In this document: positions 1 to 9,525 of the stretch, piece by piece
Position numbering within the stretch: the first letter of the stretch is position 1
Layout: each line of letters starts with the position of its first letter
Source: Gammaproteobacteria bacterium
Lineage (GTDB): Bacteria; Pseudomonadota; Gammaproteobacteria; Ga0077536
Length of the DNA: 32,584 nt
Direction of reading: 5' to 3'
Assembly: GCA_019747795.1 (NCBI GenBank)
Contig: JAIEQK010000069.1
Location: 1-32,584, forward strand
Program-made: the position numbers and the translations under genes
Notes under the pieces: model-generated
The model's input: only the letters and a program-made list of their open reading frames with translations
Databases searched by the model: none
What the model was told of the DNA's origin: nothing

Positions 1-858
1 GTCGACTGGCGCGGCGGGCTGTCGCTGGCGGCGCTCGAACTCGAGCCGCGCATCGCCTGGGCGGACGGGATCCGCGCCCGCTGGCCGGCCGGTGAGCACG
101 CCGCGCACCTCGCGCTGGACACGTTTCTCGACGAGCGCGTGGGTGAGTACGCCGCGCGCCGCGATCGGCCGGCCATCACCGGGACGTCAGCACTGTCGCC
201 CTACCTGGCGGTGGGCGCGCTCAGCGCGCGCAGCGCCTGGCACGCAGCGGGGCAGGGCGGGCGCGCCGCCGCCGATGCCTGGCTGCGGCAACTCGTGTGG
301 CGCGAGTTCGCCTACCACCTGCTGTTCCATTTCCCGCACACGCCGACCGCGCCATTTCGTCCGGAGTGGTCGGCATTCCAGTGGTGCGAGGCGCCTGTGG
401 CCCTGGCGCGCTGGCAGCGCGGCGAGACCGGTATTCCGCTGGTGGACGCCGGCATGCGCGAACTGTGGGTCACGGGATACATGCACAATCGAGTGCGCAT
501 GGTGGTGGGGTCGCTGCTGTGCAAGCACCTCGGCGTGCACTGGCTGGAAGGCGCACGCTGGTTCTGGGACACCCTGGTCGACGCGGACCTGGCCAACAAC
601 ACACTCGGCTGGCAATGGACCGCCGGCTGCGGCGCGGACGCGGCGCCCTATTTCCGCATCTTCAACCCGGTGAGCCAGGGCGTGAAGTTCGACGCCGACG
701 GCGCCTACGTGCGCCACTGGCTGCCGGCGAGGGCGCACCTGCTGGACGCGGCGGTGCACGACCCCGCCGTGCCGGCGCCCGGCTACCCTGCGCCCATCGT
801 CGATCTCGCCGCGGGACGCGAGGCCGCCCTGGCGCGCTACGCAGACCTCAAGCGGTGA
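1..858 (+). CDS. phrB: Deoxyribodipyrimidine photolyase (cryptochrome/photolyase family), 5'-truncated by the window edge
   Basis: Frame 1 is open from base 1. FAD-binding-domain motifs: TGTSALSPYLAVGALSAR, LVWREFAYHLLFHFPH, TGIPLVDAGMRELWVTGYMHNRVRMVVGSLLCKHL, DADLANNTLGWQWTAGCGADAAPYFRIFNP. Confidence 0.93.
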   Translation, partial: VDWRGGLSLAALELEPRIAWADGIRARWPAGEHAAHLALDTFLDERVGEYAARRDRPAITGTSALSPYLAVGALSARSAWHAAGQGGRAAADAWLRQLVWREFAYHLLFHFPHTPTAPFRPEWSAFQWCEAPVALARWQRGETGIPLVDAGMRELWVTGYMHNRVRMVVGSLLCKHLGVHWLEGARWFWDTLVDADLANNTLGWQWTAGCGADAAPYFRIFNPVSQGVKFDADGAYVRHWLPARAHLLDAAVHDPAVPAPGYPAPIVDLAAGREAALARYADLKR

Positions 859-1298
859 GCGCGCCTCGCGCCGCGCTGCTGCTGTGCCTGCTGCTCGGCG
901 CCGAGGCTGGCGCTGACGAGCACGGCGCGCTGCGCATCGAGCGCGCCGATGGCGTGCAGGTGGTGTTCGAAGTCGAACTCGCGCGATCGCTCGCGGCGCG
1001 CCGCACGGGCCTGATGGGGCGCCAGGTGCTGCCCGCGCGCCACGGCATGCTGTTCGACTTCGCGCGACTCGGCACGGTCACGATGTGGATGAAGGACACG
1101 CCGCTGCCGCTCGACATGCTGTTCCTGGACGAGTCCGGACGGGTACTGTGGCTGTACGCCGATGCCGCGCCAGGTTCGCTCACGCTCATTTCCGCGCCGA
1201 TGCCGGCGCGTTACGTGCTCGAGATCAACGGTGGTGAGGCGCGGGGACTCGGTATCGCGGTGGGCGATGTGGTGCTCGGCGCGCCCCTGCGGCGCTGA
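855..1298 (+). CDS. DUF192 family protein with signal peptide
   Basis: GTG start overlaps the photolyase stop by 4 bp. Motif RTGLMGRQVLPARHGMLFDF...VTMWMKDTPLPLDMLFLDESG is typical of DUF192. Confidence 0.85.
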   Translation: MSAPRAALLLCLLLGAEAGADEHGALRIERADGVQVVFEVELARSLAARRTGLMGRQVLPARHGMLFDFARLGTVTMWMKDTPLPLDMLFLDESGRVLWLYADAAPGSLTLISAPMPARYVLEINGGEARGLGIAVGDVVLGAPLRR

Positions 1299-1440
1299 CA
1301 GGCTGATGAAAAACTACTGCGCTCGTCATTTTGCGTTCACGGCGGTGCTCGGAATCCTCACGTCGTCCGTATGCGCTACGGTTCCTCCGCGCCGGCGTGA
1401 ACGCAAACTGCCGTCGCTCGCGAGGTTTTTCTTCAGCCTG
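1299..1440. repeat. Imperfect inverted-repeat (MITE-like/palindromic) intergenic element, 142 bp
   Basis: Ends CAGGCTGATGAAAAAC / reverse complement CAGGCTGAAGAAAAAC. Inner arms TTTGCGTTCACG...GAATCCTCACG / TTTGCGTTCACG...GGAACCGTAGCG. T5 tract near each outward end. Confidence 0.8.
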
Positions 1441-1953
1441 CTAGCCGGTCTTGGCCATGAAGGCCTTGAACGCCGCGCCGAAGCCGTCCAGGGAAAGCGG
1501 TACCTTGATGGGCTTGCGCGCGCCGTCGTAGAAGGTGATTTCGAGCTGACGTCCCTGCGCGAGCTGCTGCGCGGTGCTGTCGCGTAGTTTCATCGCGGCG
1601 CGGCAGCCGTCCGGTTCACATCGCTCGATGGGAAAGGTGGCGGGCGTACCGGCGTCAATGCGTATGGTCACGCCCGGCGGCAGCGCGATGCCGAGCGGCA
1701 GGCTCAGCAGCACCGTCGGCTGGGTGTCCGGCGGCACGCGACCGACGCCGAACTGCAGCACGGGTTCGCCACCGGTCTTCAGAACCAGGTTCTGGAACAG
1801 GATGCACTCGGGCCGGCCGTCCTGGTCGGCGCAGCGCAGGGTCCAACTGCCGAACACGTCCTGACTGTCCTCCGCAAATGGCGCCGGCGGCGCGGCGAGC
1901 AGCACGAGGAGCAGCAGCAGGGACAGGTGGCGGTGCATCGGCGCGATACGCAT
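1441..1953 (-). CDS. Invasion-associated locus B (IalB)-like secreted protein
   Basis: Signal peptide, then FGSWTLRCADQDGRPECILFQ...LPLGIALPPGVTIRIDAG...CEPDGCRAAMKL, typical of the IalB family. Confidence 0.8.
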   Translation of the reverse strand: MRIAPMHRHLSLLLLLVLLAAPPAPFAEDSQDVFGSWTLRCADQDGRPECILFQNLVLKTGGEPVLQFGVGRVPPDTQPTVLLSLPLGIALPPGVTIRIDAGTPATFPIERCEPDGCRAAMKLRDSTAQQLAQGRQLEITFYDGARKPIKVPLSLDGFGAAFKAFMAKTG

Positions 1954-1977
1954 GAGGATGGCGCACTCTACCGCAGT

Positions 1978-2439
1978 TCACCCCCGCCCGGCAGCGCGCG
2001 CGCGCCACCACGCCGGCACGCGCGGGGCCTCGACCACGTCGTAATCGTCGTAGGGCTTCAGATCCAGCACCGGACTGCCGTGCCAGGCGTCCAGGCGCCG
2101 CACCGTGAGGCGTGCACCGTCCACCGCCAGCAGTTCCACCACCGCGAGCCCTATGCCGTTCGGATGGTTGCGCCCGCGCGCCGCGAACACACCCACCGGC
2201 GGTCGTTGCGGGTCGTGGCGCAAGTTCACGCGCAGATCCGGCGCTGGAGTGGCGCGATCCAACCCGAACAGCACGAACAGGTGCGAGTAGTCGCCGATGC
2301 CGACCAGGCCCTGGTCGTAGGGCGGGAACATCTCGATGGTGGAGATCATCTCCCTGCGTCGACGCGCCACTTCGTCATTGGGCACATCGGTCAGGATTCG
2401 GCCCAGCGGGCGCCAGTGGAAGCTCTGCTCGGGATGCAT
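1978..2439 (-). CDS. trmO: tRNA (t6A37) N6-methyltransferase TrmO/TsaA (YaeB/UPF0066) family
   Basis: C-terminal part of the 1978..3780 antisense ORF. Contains HPEQSFHWRPLGRI...FGLDRAT...LRHDPQRPPVGVFAARGRNHPNGIGLAVVELLAVDG..LDAWHGSPVLDLKPY. Start at 2439 is a choice; upstream starts are possible. Confidence 0.8.
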   Translation of the reverse strand: MHPEQSFHWRPLGRILTDVPNDEVARRRREMISTIEMFPPYDQGLVGIGDYSHLFVLFGLDRATPAPDLRVNLRHDPQRPPVGVFAARGRNHPNGIGLAVVELLAVDGARLTVRRLDAWHGSPVLDLKPYDDYDVVEAPRVPAWWRARAAGRG

Positions 2440-2550
2440 GTCGCGTCGTCCGTCGTCGAGGTAAAGGCGCCGCGGCACCAGGCCGATAAGGCGGTCACGG
2501 CCGAGGATGCGGCCGTTGACCACGCACACTGTATAAGACCGCGACGACGC

Positions 2551-3795
2551 ATGCTGCCCGCCCGCAACCAGGAATCGGTGATGCCCGGACGGCTGCGGCC
2601 GTTCGCGCCCTTCGCGCGGCTGCCGGCCGACCAACTGATCCTGGCCGCAGGACGCACGTTGCTGAAGCGCTTCCGCGACGGCGATGTGCTGCTCCCGCGT
2701 GGCAGCCGCGACGCGGCCGACTTCTTCCTGCTCGAGGGGCGCGTCAGCCTGCTCGACGCGGACGGCAACTCGCGCCTGATCGCGAGCGGCACGCCGGAGG
2801 CCGCCAACCCGCTCTCGCCGCTGCGACCCTCGCTGTTCGAGGTGCGCGCGCTCGGTCCGGTGGCCTGCGCCAAGGTGGCGCGCGACGACATCGAGGTCCT
2901 GCGCGGCGTGGCTCTGCGACTGTCCAACGCGCCACCGAGCGCGGCGCCGGAGCCCGACGCGACCATCGGTCTGTTCGATTCGCTCGAAGCGGACATCGCC
3001 GCCGAGCGGCTCAAGCTCCCCAGCCTGCCCGATCATGCGCTGCGCGTGCGCGCCGCGATCGCCGACGCCAACTGCGACGCGCGACGCATCGCCGACCTGC
3101 TCGCGGCAGACCCGGCGGTGGCCGCCAAGATTCTCAAGATTGCCAACAGTCCGCTGTGCCGAGGCGCGACCGCGGTGAATTCCCTGCGTGAAGCGGTCAA
3201 TCGCATCGGGCTCTTCACGGTCGGCGAACTGGTGGTGTGCTTTTCGCTCAAGGATCTGTTCAAGACCAGCGCGCCCGGGCTGCGCGAGCGTTTCGGCGAA
3301 CTCGTCATCGAGGCCGTGCGGGTCGGTGCCGCGGCGAACGTGGTCGCGGCGCGCGTGCGCGGCGTCGGCGGGGAACAGGCGCTGGTCGCCGGCTTGCTCA
3401 GCAATATCGGCGACTACGTGGTGCTGGAGCGCCTCGCCAGTCAGCCGTCGCTGCTCGCCGATGCGTCGCGCCTGGAACGCGCGCTGGCGCAGCACGGTCC
3501 GCGCATCGGGGCGCTCGTGTGCCGGCACTGGCAGCTTGGCGACGACGTCGTGGAGGCGGTGGCCCGCGCGCACGACTGGGGTCATCAGGCCGACGGCGCG
3601 CCCTCCCTCGCAGAGGTGGTGCTGTGCGCGCGCTACCACGCGCTGCTCAGCCTGCAGAAGACGGCGCAGCTGGTGAAGTCGGCCGAGATTCCCGCGCTGC
3701 GGGTGCTGGGGGAGACACTCACGCCCCAGGTGAGCGTGGAAATCATTCGCGAGTCGCGCGCGCGGGTCGAGGCGCTGCAACAGGCACTCGGCTGA
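2551..3795 (+). CDS. HDOD domain protein with N-terminal cyclic-nucleotide-binding-like domain
   Basis: HDOD signature KLPSLPDHALRVRAAIAD...DPAVAAKILKIANSPLCRGATAVNSLREAVNRIGLFTVGELV...GLLSNIGDYVVLERL. N-terminal ~130 aa resembles a cNMP-binding fold (RFRDGDVLLPRGSRDAADFFLLEGRVSLLDADG). Confidence 0.82.
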   Translation: MLPARNQESVMPGRLRPFAPFARLPADQLILAAGRTLLKRFRDGDVLLPRGSRDAADFFLLEGRVSLLDADGNSRLIASGTPEAANPLSPLRPSLFEVRALGPVACAKVARDDIEVLRGVALRLSNAPPSAAPEPDATIGLFDSLEADIAAERLKLPSLPDHALRVRAAIADANCDARRIADLLAADPAVAAKILKIANSPLCRGATAVNSLREAVNRIGLFTVGELVVCFSLKDLFKTSAPGLRERFGELVIEAVRVGAAANVVAARVRGVGGEQALVAGLLSNIGDYVVLERLASQPSLLADASRLERALAQHGPRIGALVCRHWQLGDDVVEAVARAHDWGHQADGAPSLAEVVLCARYHALLSLQKTAQLVKSAEIPALRVLGETLTPQVSVEIIRESRARVEALQQALG

Positions 3796-3850
3796 GTATC
3801 ACCGGCGGTCGCGCATGGCCGCCCGCCCGCGAAAGCGCTACCCTCGGCGC

Positions 3851-6800
3851 ATGCTCCCCGAGTTCTTCGATCCCGCGGTCGCGCGCTGGTTCACGGCGAC
3901 ATTCCCGGCCGCCACGCGCTGCCAGCTGCGCGCCTGGGCCGCGCTTGCCGACGGTCGCCACACCCTGGTCGCGGCGCCCACCGGCTCGGGCAAGACGCTC
4001 GCCGCCTTCCTGGTCGCGCTGAACACGCTCGCCGAGTCCGCGCGGCGCGGCGCGCTGGCGCAGGAGACGGCAATCCTCTACGTCTCGCCGCTGAAGGCGC
4101 TCGGCAACGACATCCAGCGCAACCTCGAGCAGCCCCTCGCCGCCATCCAGGCCCTGCTCGCCGAGGACCTGGGCGAGGCGCCGGCCATCACCACCGCGGT
4201 GCGCAGCGGCGACACCTCCCCATCCGCGCGCCAGCTGATGCGCAAGCGCCCGCCGCACATCCTGGTCACCACGCCCGAATCGCTCTACATCCTGCTGACC
4301 AGCGAGCGTGGTCGCGAGACCCTGCGCACGGTGCGCACGGTGATCATCGACGAGATTCACGCCGTGGTCGGCAACAAGCGCGGCGCGCACCTCGCCTTGA
4401 GCCTCGCGCGGTTGGACGCCTGCGCCGCGAACCCGCCCCAGCGCATCGGCCTGTCCGCCACCCAGCGGCCCATCGAACGGGTGGCCGAGTTCCTGACCGG
4501 CGGACAGGCGCCGTGCGCGATCGTCGACGAGGGTCACGCGCGGGCGCGGGACCTTGCCATCGAGATGCCGCCTTCACCGCTGGAAACGGTGGTGTCCGCC
4601 GAGGTCTCGGCCGAGATTCGCGCGCGCATGGTCGAACTCATCGAGGCCCATCGCAGCACGCTGGTGTTCGTCAACACGCGACGCATGGCCGAGCGTCTCG
4701 CGCGCGCGCTCGCCGACGAACTCGGCGACGGCGCGGTGTGCGCGCACCACGGCAGCATGGCACGCGAGCGGCGCCTGGACGCTGAAACACGCTTGAAGCG
4801 CGGCGAACTGAAGGCCCTGGTGGCGACCGCCTCGCTCGAACTCGGCATCGACGTCGGCGACATCGACCTCGTGTGCCAGCTCGGCACCACGCGCACGCTG
4901 GCGATGATGCTGCAGCGTGTGGGACGCGCCGGCCACGCGGTCGATGGTGTGGCGCGCGGCCGCCTGTTCCCACAGACCCGCGACGAACTGGTGGAGTCCA
5001 TCGCGCAGCTCGACATGGTGAGCCGCGACGAACTCGACAGCGTCGAGATCCCGCCCGGTCCGCGTGACGTGCTGGCGCAGCAGATCGTCGCCGAGGTCGC
5101 GATGGGCGAGCGCGGCTGCGACGAGCTCTACGGCCTGTGCCGGCGCGCCTGGCCCTACCGCGCGCTGGCGCGCGAGGCCTTCGACGGCATCCTGCGCATG
5201 CTGGCCGAAGGCTTCAGCCTGGCCCACGGCCGGCGTTCCGCCTACCTGCATCTCGACGAGGTCAACGGGCGGGTCAGCGCGCGGCGCGGCGCACGCCTGA
5301 CCGCCGTGACCTGCGGCGGCGCGATCCCCGACAACGCCGACTACGACGTCATCGCCGAGCCCCAGGGCGAACTGGTCGGCACGGTGAACGAGGACTTCGC
5401 CATCGAGAGCCTGCCGGGCAACATCTTCCAGCTCGGCAACACCGCGTGGCGCGTGCTGCGCGTCGAGCCCTCGGGGCTGCGCGTCGAGGACGCCGCCGGG
5501 CAACCGCCCAACATGCCCTTCTGGCTGGGCGAGGCGCCGGCACGCAGCGCGGAGTTCTCCTCCGCCGTGGCGCGGCTGCGGCAGCGCGCGGCGGACGCCA
5601 TCGACGCTGGCGCACGCGATCCCGCGGGCCTCGCTGTCGAACTCGCCACCATTCCCGGCGTGGGCGCAGTCGCCGCGCGCCAGGCCGCCGAGTACCTGCT
5701 CACCGGTTACCTGGCGCTCGGCGCGATGCCGACCCAGGACACGCTCGTGATGGAGCGCTTCTTCGACGAGTCGGGCGGCATGCAACTCGTCATCCATTCG
5801 CCTTTCGGCAGCCGGCTCAACAAGGCCTGGGGACTCGCGCTGCGCAAACGCTTCTGCCGCACCTTCAATTTCGAACTGCAGGCGGCGGCGGTGGAAGACG
5901 CCATCGTGCTGTCGCTGGGCGCGGTGCACAGCTTCGATCTCGCCGAGGTGTGGCGCTACCTGCACCCGACCAGCGTGCGCGACGTGCTGGTGCAGGCGGT
6001 GCTGACCGCGCCAATGTTCACCGTACGCTGGCGCTGGGTGGCGGGCTGCGCGCTCGCCATCGAGCGCTTTCGCGCGGGGCGCAAGACGCCGCCGCGCCTG
6101 CTGCGCATGAACGCCGAGGATCTCGCCGCGGTCGTGTTCCCGGACCAGCTCGCGTGCGCGGAGAACCTGGCCGGCCGCCGCGAGGTCCCCGATCACCCGC
6201 TGGTCAACCAGGCGCTGGACGACTGCCTGTTCGAGGCGATGGACATCGCCGCGCTCGAGCAATTGCTGGACGACGTCCACGCCGGACGCAAGCGACTGGT
6301 GGCGCGCGATCTGACCGAGCCATCGCCCTTCGCGCTGCAGGTGCTGAACGCCAACCCCTACGCGTTCCTCGACGACGCGCCGCTGGAAGAGCGGCGCACC
6401 CAGGCGGTGAGCAGCCGGCGCTGGTTGGACGCGGGCAGCGCACGGGATCTCGCCGCGCTCGATCCGGCCGCCATCGAACGGGTGCGGGACGAAGTGTGGC
6501 CACGCGCGCGCGGCCTGGACGAACTGCACGACGCCGTGCTGCTGCTCGGGCTCGTGAGCGACGCTGAACTCGCGAGCTGCGCCGAGCCGGACGCGGTGCC
6601 GCGCCTGCGCGCCTGGCTGGACACGCTGTACGAACAGGGCCGCGTGCTGCGCGTGCGTGGCGCGCGGGCGACGTGGTGCGCGACCGAGAGGCAGCACGAA
6701 GCGCGCGCGCTGCTGGCGAGTGATGCCCTCAGCGGCAGCGCCGCCGCCGAGGCTTTTCGCGCGCCGCCGACGCCACCGCGCGAGGTTGCGCTCGCCGCCC

Positions 6801-8185
6801 TGGTGCGCAGCCGCCTGGAGCTCTGCGGGCCGGTCACGCTGGAGACGCTCGCCGAACATGTACCCGCGACGCCGCGCGAGATCGAGCACGCGCTGCTCGG
6901 TCTCGAACAGGCCGGCATTGCGCTGCGCGGCCAGTTCACGCCGGGCGAGACCGGTCGCGAATGGTGCGATCGGCGTCTGCTCGCGCGCATCCATCGGCTC
7001 ACGCTCAACCGTCTGCGCCAGGAGATCGAGCCGGTCCCGAGCGGCGCCTTCCTGCGCTTCCTCGCCGACTGGCAGCATGTCGCGCAGGACGCCCGCGTCG
7101 AAGGCGCCGGCGGCCTCGGCGCGGTGCTCGCCCAGTTGTCGGGCTTCGAAGCCCCGGCCAGTGCCTGGGAGAGCGACCTCCTGCCGGCGCGGGTGCGAGG
7201 CTACGACGGCCGCTGGCTGGACGATGCGCTGCGCGCCGGGCGCGTGGTGTGGCTACGCCTGAGTCCCAAGCGCAGCGCGGCGCCGCGTCTCGCCGGCACG
7301 CTGCGCTCGACGCCCGTCAGCCTCGTTCTGCGCAGCGAGTTGCCTGCGTGGCTGGCGCTGGCCGGGCAGGACGAGGCGCCGCCGCTCAGCGCGGCGGCGC
7401 GCCAGGTGCTGGCCCACATCGAGAGCCGCGGCGCGGCCTTCTTCGACGACATCGTCGCTGCCGGTGGGCTGTTGCGCAGCCAGGTGGAGAATGCCCTGGA
7501 CGAACTCGCCGCCGCGGGGCTCGTGACCTGCGACAGCTTCACCGGGCTGCGCGCGCTCACCACGCCGGTCGCCAAGCGCAATCCGCTTGGTCGCCGCGCG
7601 CGACGCACGACCTTGCCCGGCATCGAGGATGCGGGGCGCTGGGATCGGGTGCCGCGTCCGGCGAGCGTGGACGAGTCCGCGCTCGACGAGGCCAACATCG
7701 AGGTGCTGGCGCGTGCGCTGCTGCGTCGCTATGGCGTGGTGTTCCGCCGCGTACTCGAGCGCGAAGGCGGCGCGCCGCCCTGGCGCCTGCTGGTGCGAGT
7801 GCTGCGCCGACTGGAAGCGGCGGGCGAGGTCCGTGGTGGACGCTTCGTCGCCGGTGCCACGGGCGAGCAGTTCGCGCTGCCGGAAGCGGTCGGCGCGTTG
7901 CGCGAGTGCGCCCGGCGTGAAGCCGTCGCCGCGCCGCTGCGTCTGAGCCTCGCCGATCCGCTCAACCTCACCGGCGGCGTCCTGCCAGGAGAGCGGCTGG
8001 CGGCGCTGCCCGGCGGGCATTTCGCGCTGCTGCACGGCGAAGCCGTGGCGGTGAAGCAGGGCGCGGAGGTGCGGCTCCTGCGCGAACTGGATGCGGCCGC
8101 CGCGCTGCGCGTCCGCACCGCGCTCATCGGTGGGCTGGGCGGCTCGAGCGCCGGCCTCGGTCCGCGACGCCGGCGTCTGCGCTGA
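3851..8185 (+). CDS. lhr: Lhr-type large DEAD/H-box ATP-dependent helicase
   Basis: APTGSGKTLAAFL (Walker A), VIIDEIHAVVGNKRGAHLALSLARLD, GLSATQRPIE, SLELGIDVGDIDLVCQLGTTRTLAMMLQRVGRAGHA; about 1444 aa with a long C-terminal region. Confidence 0.93.
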   Translation: MLPEFFDPAVARWFTATFPAATRCQLRAWAALADGRHTLVAAPTGSGKTLAAFLVALNTLAESARRGALAQETAILYVSPLKALGNDIQRNLEQPLAAIQALLAEDLGEAPAITTAVRSGDTSPSARQLMRKRPPHILVTTPESLYILLTSERGRETLRTVRTVIIDEIHAVVGNKRGAHLALSLARLDACAANPPQRIGLSATQRPIERVAEFLTGGQAPCAIVDEGHARARDLAIEMPPSPLETVVSAEVSAEIRARMVELIEAHRSTLVFVNTRRMAERLARALADELGDGAVCAHHGSMARERRLDAETRLKRGELKALVATASLELGIDVGDIDLVCQLGTTRTLAMMLQRVGRAGHAVDGVARGRLFPQTRDELVESIAQLDMVSRDELDSVEIPPGPRDVLAQQIVAEVAMGERGCDELYGLCRRAWPYRALAREAFDGILRMLAEGFSLAHGRRSAYLHLDEVNGRVSARRGARLTAVTCGGAIPDNADYDVIAEPQGELVGTVNEDFAIESLPGNIFQLGNTAWRVLRVEPSGLRVEDAAGQPPNMPFWLGEAPARSAEFSSAVARLRQRAADAIDAGARDPAGLAVELATIPGVGAVAARQAAEYLLTGYLALGAMPTQDTLVMERFFDESGGMQLVIHSPFGSRLNKAWGLALRKRFCRTFNFELQAAAVEDAIVLSLGAVHSFDLAEVWRYLHPTSVRDVLVQAVLTAPMFTVRWRWVAGCALAIERFRAGRKTPPRLLRMNAEDLAAVVFPDQLACAENLAGRREVPDHPLVNQALDDCLFEAMDIAALEQLLDDVHAGRKRLVARDLTEPSPFALQVLNANPYAFLDDAPLEERRTQAVSSRRWLDAGSARDLAALDPAAIERVRDEVWPRARGLDELHDAVLLLGLVSDAELASCAEPDAVPRLRAWLDTLYEQGRVLRVRGARATWCATERQHEARALLASDALSGSAAAEAFRAPPTPPREVALAALVRSRLELCGPVTLETLAEHVPATPREIEHALLGLEQAGIALRGQFTPGETGREWCDRRLLARIHRLTLNRLRQEIEPVPSGAFLRFLADWQHVAQDARVEGAGGLGAVLAQLSGFEAPASAWESDLLPARVRGYDGRWLDDALRAGRVVWLRLSPKRSAAPRLAGTLRSTPVSLVLRSELPAWLALAGQDEAPPLSAAARQVLAHIESRGAAFFDDIVAAGGLLRSQVENALDELAAAGLVTCDSFTGLRALTTPVAKRNPLGRRARRTTLPGIEDAGRWDRVPRPASVDESALDEANIEVLARALLRRYGVVFRRVLEREGGAPPWRLLVRVLRRLEAAGEVRGGRFVAGATGEQFALPEAVGALRECARREAVAAPLRLSLADPLNLTGGVLPGERLAALPGGHFALLHGEAVAVKQGAEVRLLRELDAAAALRVRTALIGGLGGSSAGLGPRRRRLR

Positions 8186-8199
8186 GCGCGCAGTCCGGC

Positions 8200-9348
8200 A
8201 TGAAGATCGTTCTCGCCCCTGATTCGTTCAAGGAGAGCTTGCCAGCCGCCGAGGTCGCCGCCGCGCTGGCCGAAGGCCTGGCACTGGCCCTGCCCGACGC
8301 GCGCCTGGTGTGCGTACCGGTGGCGGACGGTGGCGAAGGCACGTTGGACGCGCTGCTCGCGGCCACCGGCGGCCACGCGTACCCGGTGACCGTGCAAGGC
8401 CCGCTCGTCGGCACGGTGACGGCGCGCCTGGGCGTGCTGGGTGACGACGAAGTGGCGGTGATCGAATCGGCGCAGGCCGCCGGCTTGGCGCTCGTACCGC
8501 AAACTCTCAGGGACCCGATGCGGACCACGTCTTTCGGCATCGGCGAACTCGTGCTCGCGGCCCTGGACCGCGGACTGCGGCGCTTCGTGGTGTGCCTGGG
8601 TGGCACGGCCACGGTCGATGGAGGCGCCGGCATGCTGCAGGCGCTGGGGGCGGTGTTCCTGGACGCGCAGGGACGGCCGCTGGCGGCGCCCTTGCGCGGC
8701 GCCGACCTGGACCAGGTGGCGGGCGTGCGATTGGACCGCTTCGACCCACGCGTCGTCGCGAGCGACTTTCAGATCGCCTGCGACGTCGACAATCCTCTCA
8801 CCGGGCCACTGGGCGCCGCCGCCGTGTTCGGTCCGCAGAAGGGCGCGACGCCGACGCAGATCCCGCGCCTGGACGCGGGGCTCGACAAGCTCCACCGCGC
8901 GCTTGCAGTCAGTACCGGCCGACAGGTGGCCGAGTTGCCCGGCGCCGGTGCGGCAGGTGGCCTCGGTGCCGCCGCCCTGGCCTGCCTCCCCGGAGGACTG
9001 CGTCCAGGCATCGACCTGGTGATGGACGCGGTCGGTCTCGCCGGCCATCTCGTCGACGCCGACCTTGTGGTGACGGGGGAGGGCAGGGTGGACAGCCAGA
9101 CCCTCCACGGCAAGGCGCCGGCCGGCGTTGCCCGCCTTGCGCGCTCGCTCGGCGTGCCGGTGATCGCGGTCGGCGGCAGCCTGCCGGCCGACCGGAACCT
9201 GCTGCTGGACGAGACCTTCGACGCCTTCGAATCAGTCGTCACCAACCCCTGTGACCTGGCCGAGGCCCTGGCAAATGCCCGTCCGCAACTGGTGGCGGCC
9301 GGTGTACGTGTCGGCCGCTGGCTGACTCTGCTCGACACCCGCCCCTAG
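8200..9348 (+). CDS. Glycerate kinase (GarK/GlxK family)
   Basis: MKIVLAPDSFKESLPAAEVAAALAEG, PVADGGEGTLDALL, CLGGTATVDGGAGMLQALG, LVVTGEGRVDSQTLHGKAPAGVAR. Confidence 0.93.
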   Translation: MKIVLAPDSFKESLPAAEVAAALAEGLALALPDARLVCVPVADGGEGTLDALLAATGGHAYPVTVQGPLVGTVTARLGVLGDDEVAVIESAQAAGLALVPQTLRDPMRTTSFGIGELVLAALDRGLRRFVVCLGGTATVDGGAGMLQALGAVFLDAQGRPLAAPLRGADLDQVAGVRLDRFDPRVVASDFQIACDVDNPLTGPLGAAAVFGPQKGATPTQIPRLDAGLDKLHRALAVSTGRQVAELPGAGAAGGLGAAALACLPGGLRPGIDLVMDAVGLAGHLVDADLVVTGEGRVDSQTLHGKAPAGVARLARSLGVPVIAVGGSLPADRNLLLDETFDAFESVVTNPCDLAEALANARPQLVAAGVRVGRWLTLLDTRP

Positions 9349-9525
9349 AACGTTCCTTCGCTCTGATGATGTTCTGATCACCCGTTCGGGCAAAAAAATT
9401 TTGTTCGAGGTTTGCATACGGGAAGAAATGGGGCGTGCGGTCCGGTTCCCGAACTTCGAAGGTGGTTCGCATCCTTCGTGTTCGAGATGTATCTTGCGAA
9501 GATTATCCATGCGTACGGGAAATTT

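Noticed and set aside
2516-2537. TTGACC ... TATAAG as a sigma70 promoter for the HDOD gene
   Set aside because: The spacer is only 10 bp, incompatible with a normal -35/-10 arrangement.
1978-3780. 600-aa minus-strand ORF spanning the HDOD gene
   Set aside because: Only the C-terminal part (TrmO, to about 2439) is a recognisable protein. The rest is antisense to the well-supported HDOD CDS and low-complexity (R/A/G-rich), typical of GC-rich shadow ORFs.
4574-7078. 834-aa minus-strand ORF opposite lhr
   Set aside because: Antisense to a clear helicase; composition rich in H/R/A/Q with no recognisable motif.
8167-8192. GACGCCGGCGTC palindrome and CTGCGC/GCGCAG hairpin at the end of lhr
   Set aside because: Short GC palindromes are expected by chance here; no T-tract and the downstream gene starts immediately.
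7729-9108. 459-aa minus-strand ORF opposite lhr/glycerate kinase
   Set aside because: Shadow ORF crossing two well-supported plus-strand genes; no motif.
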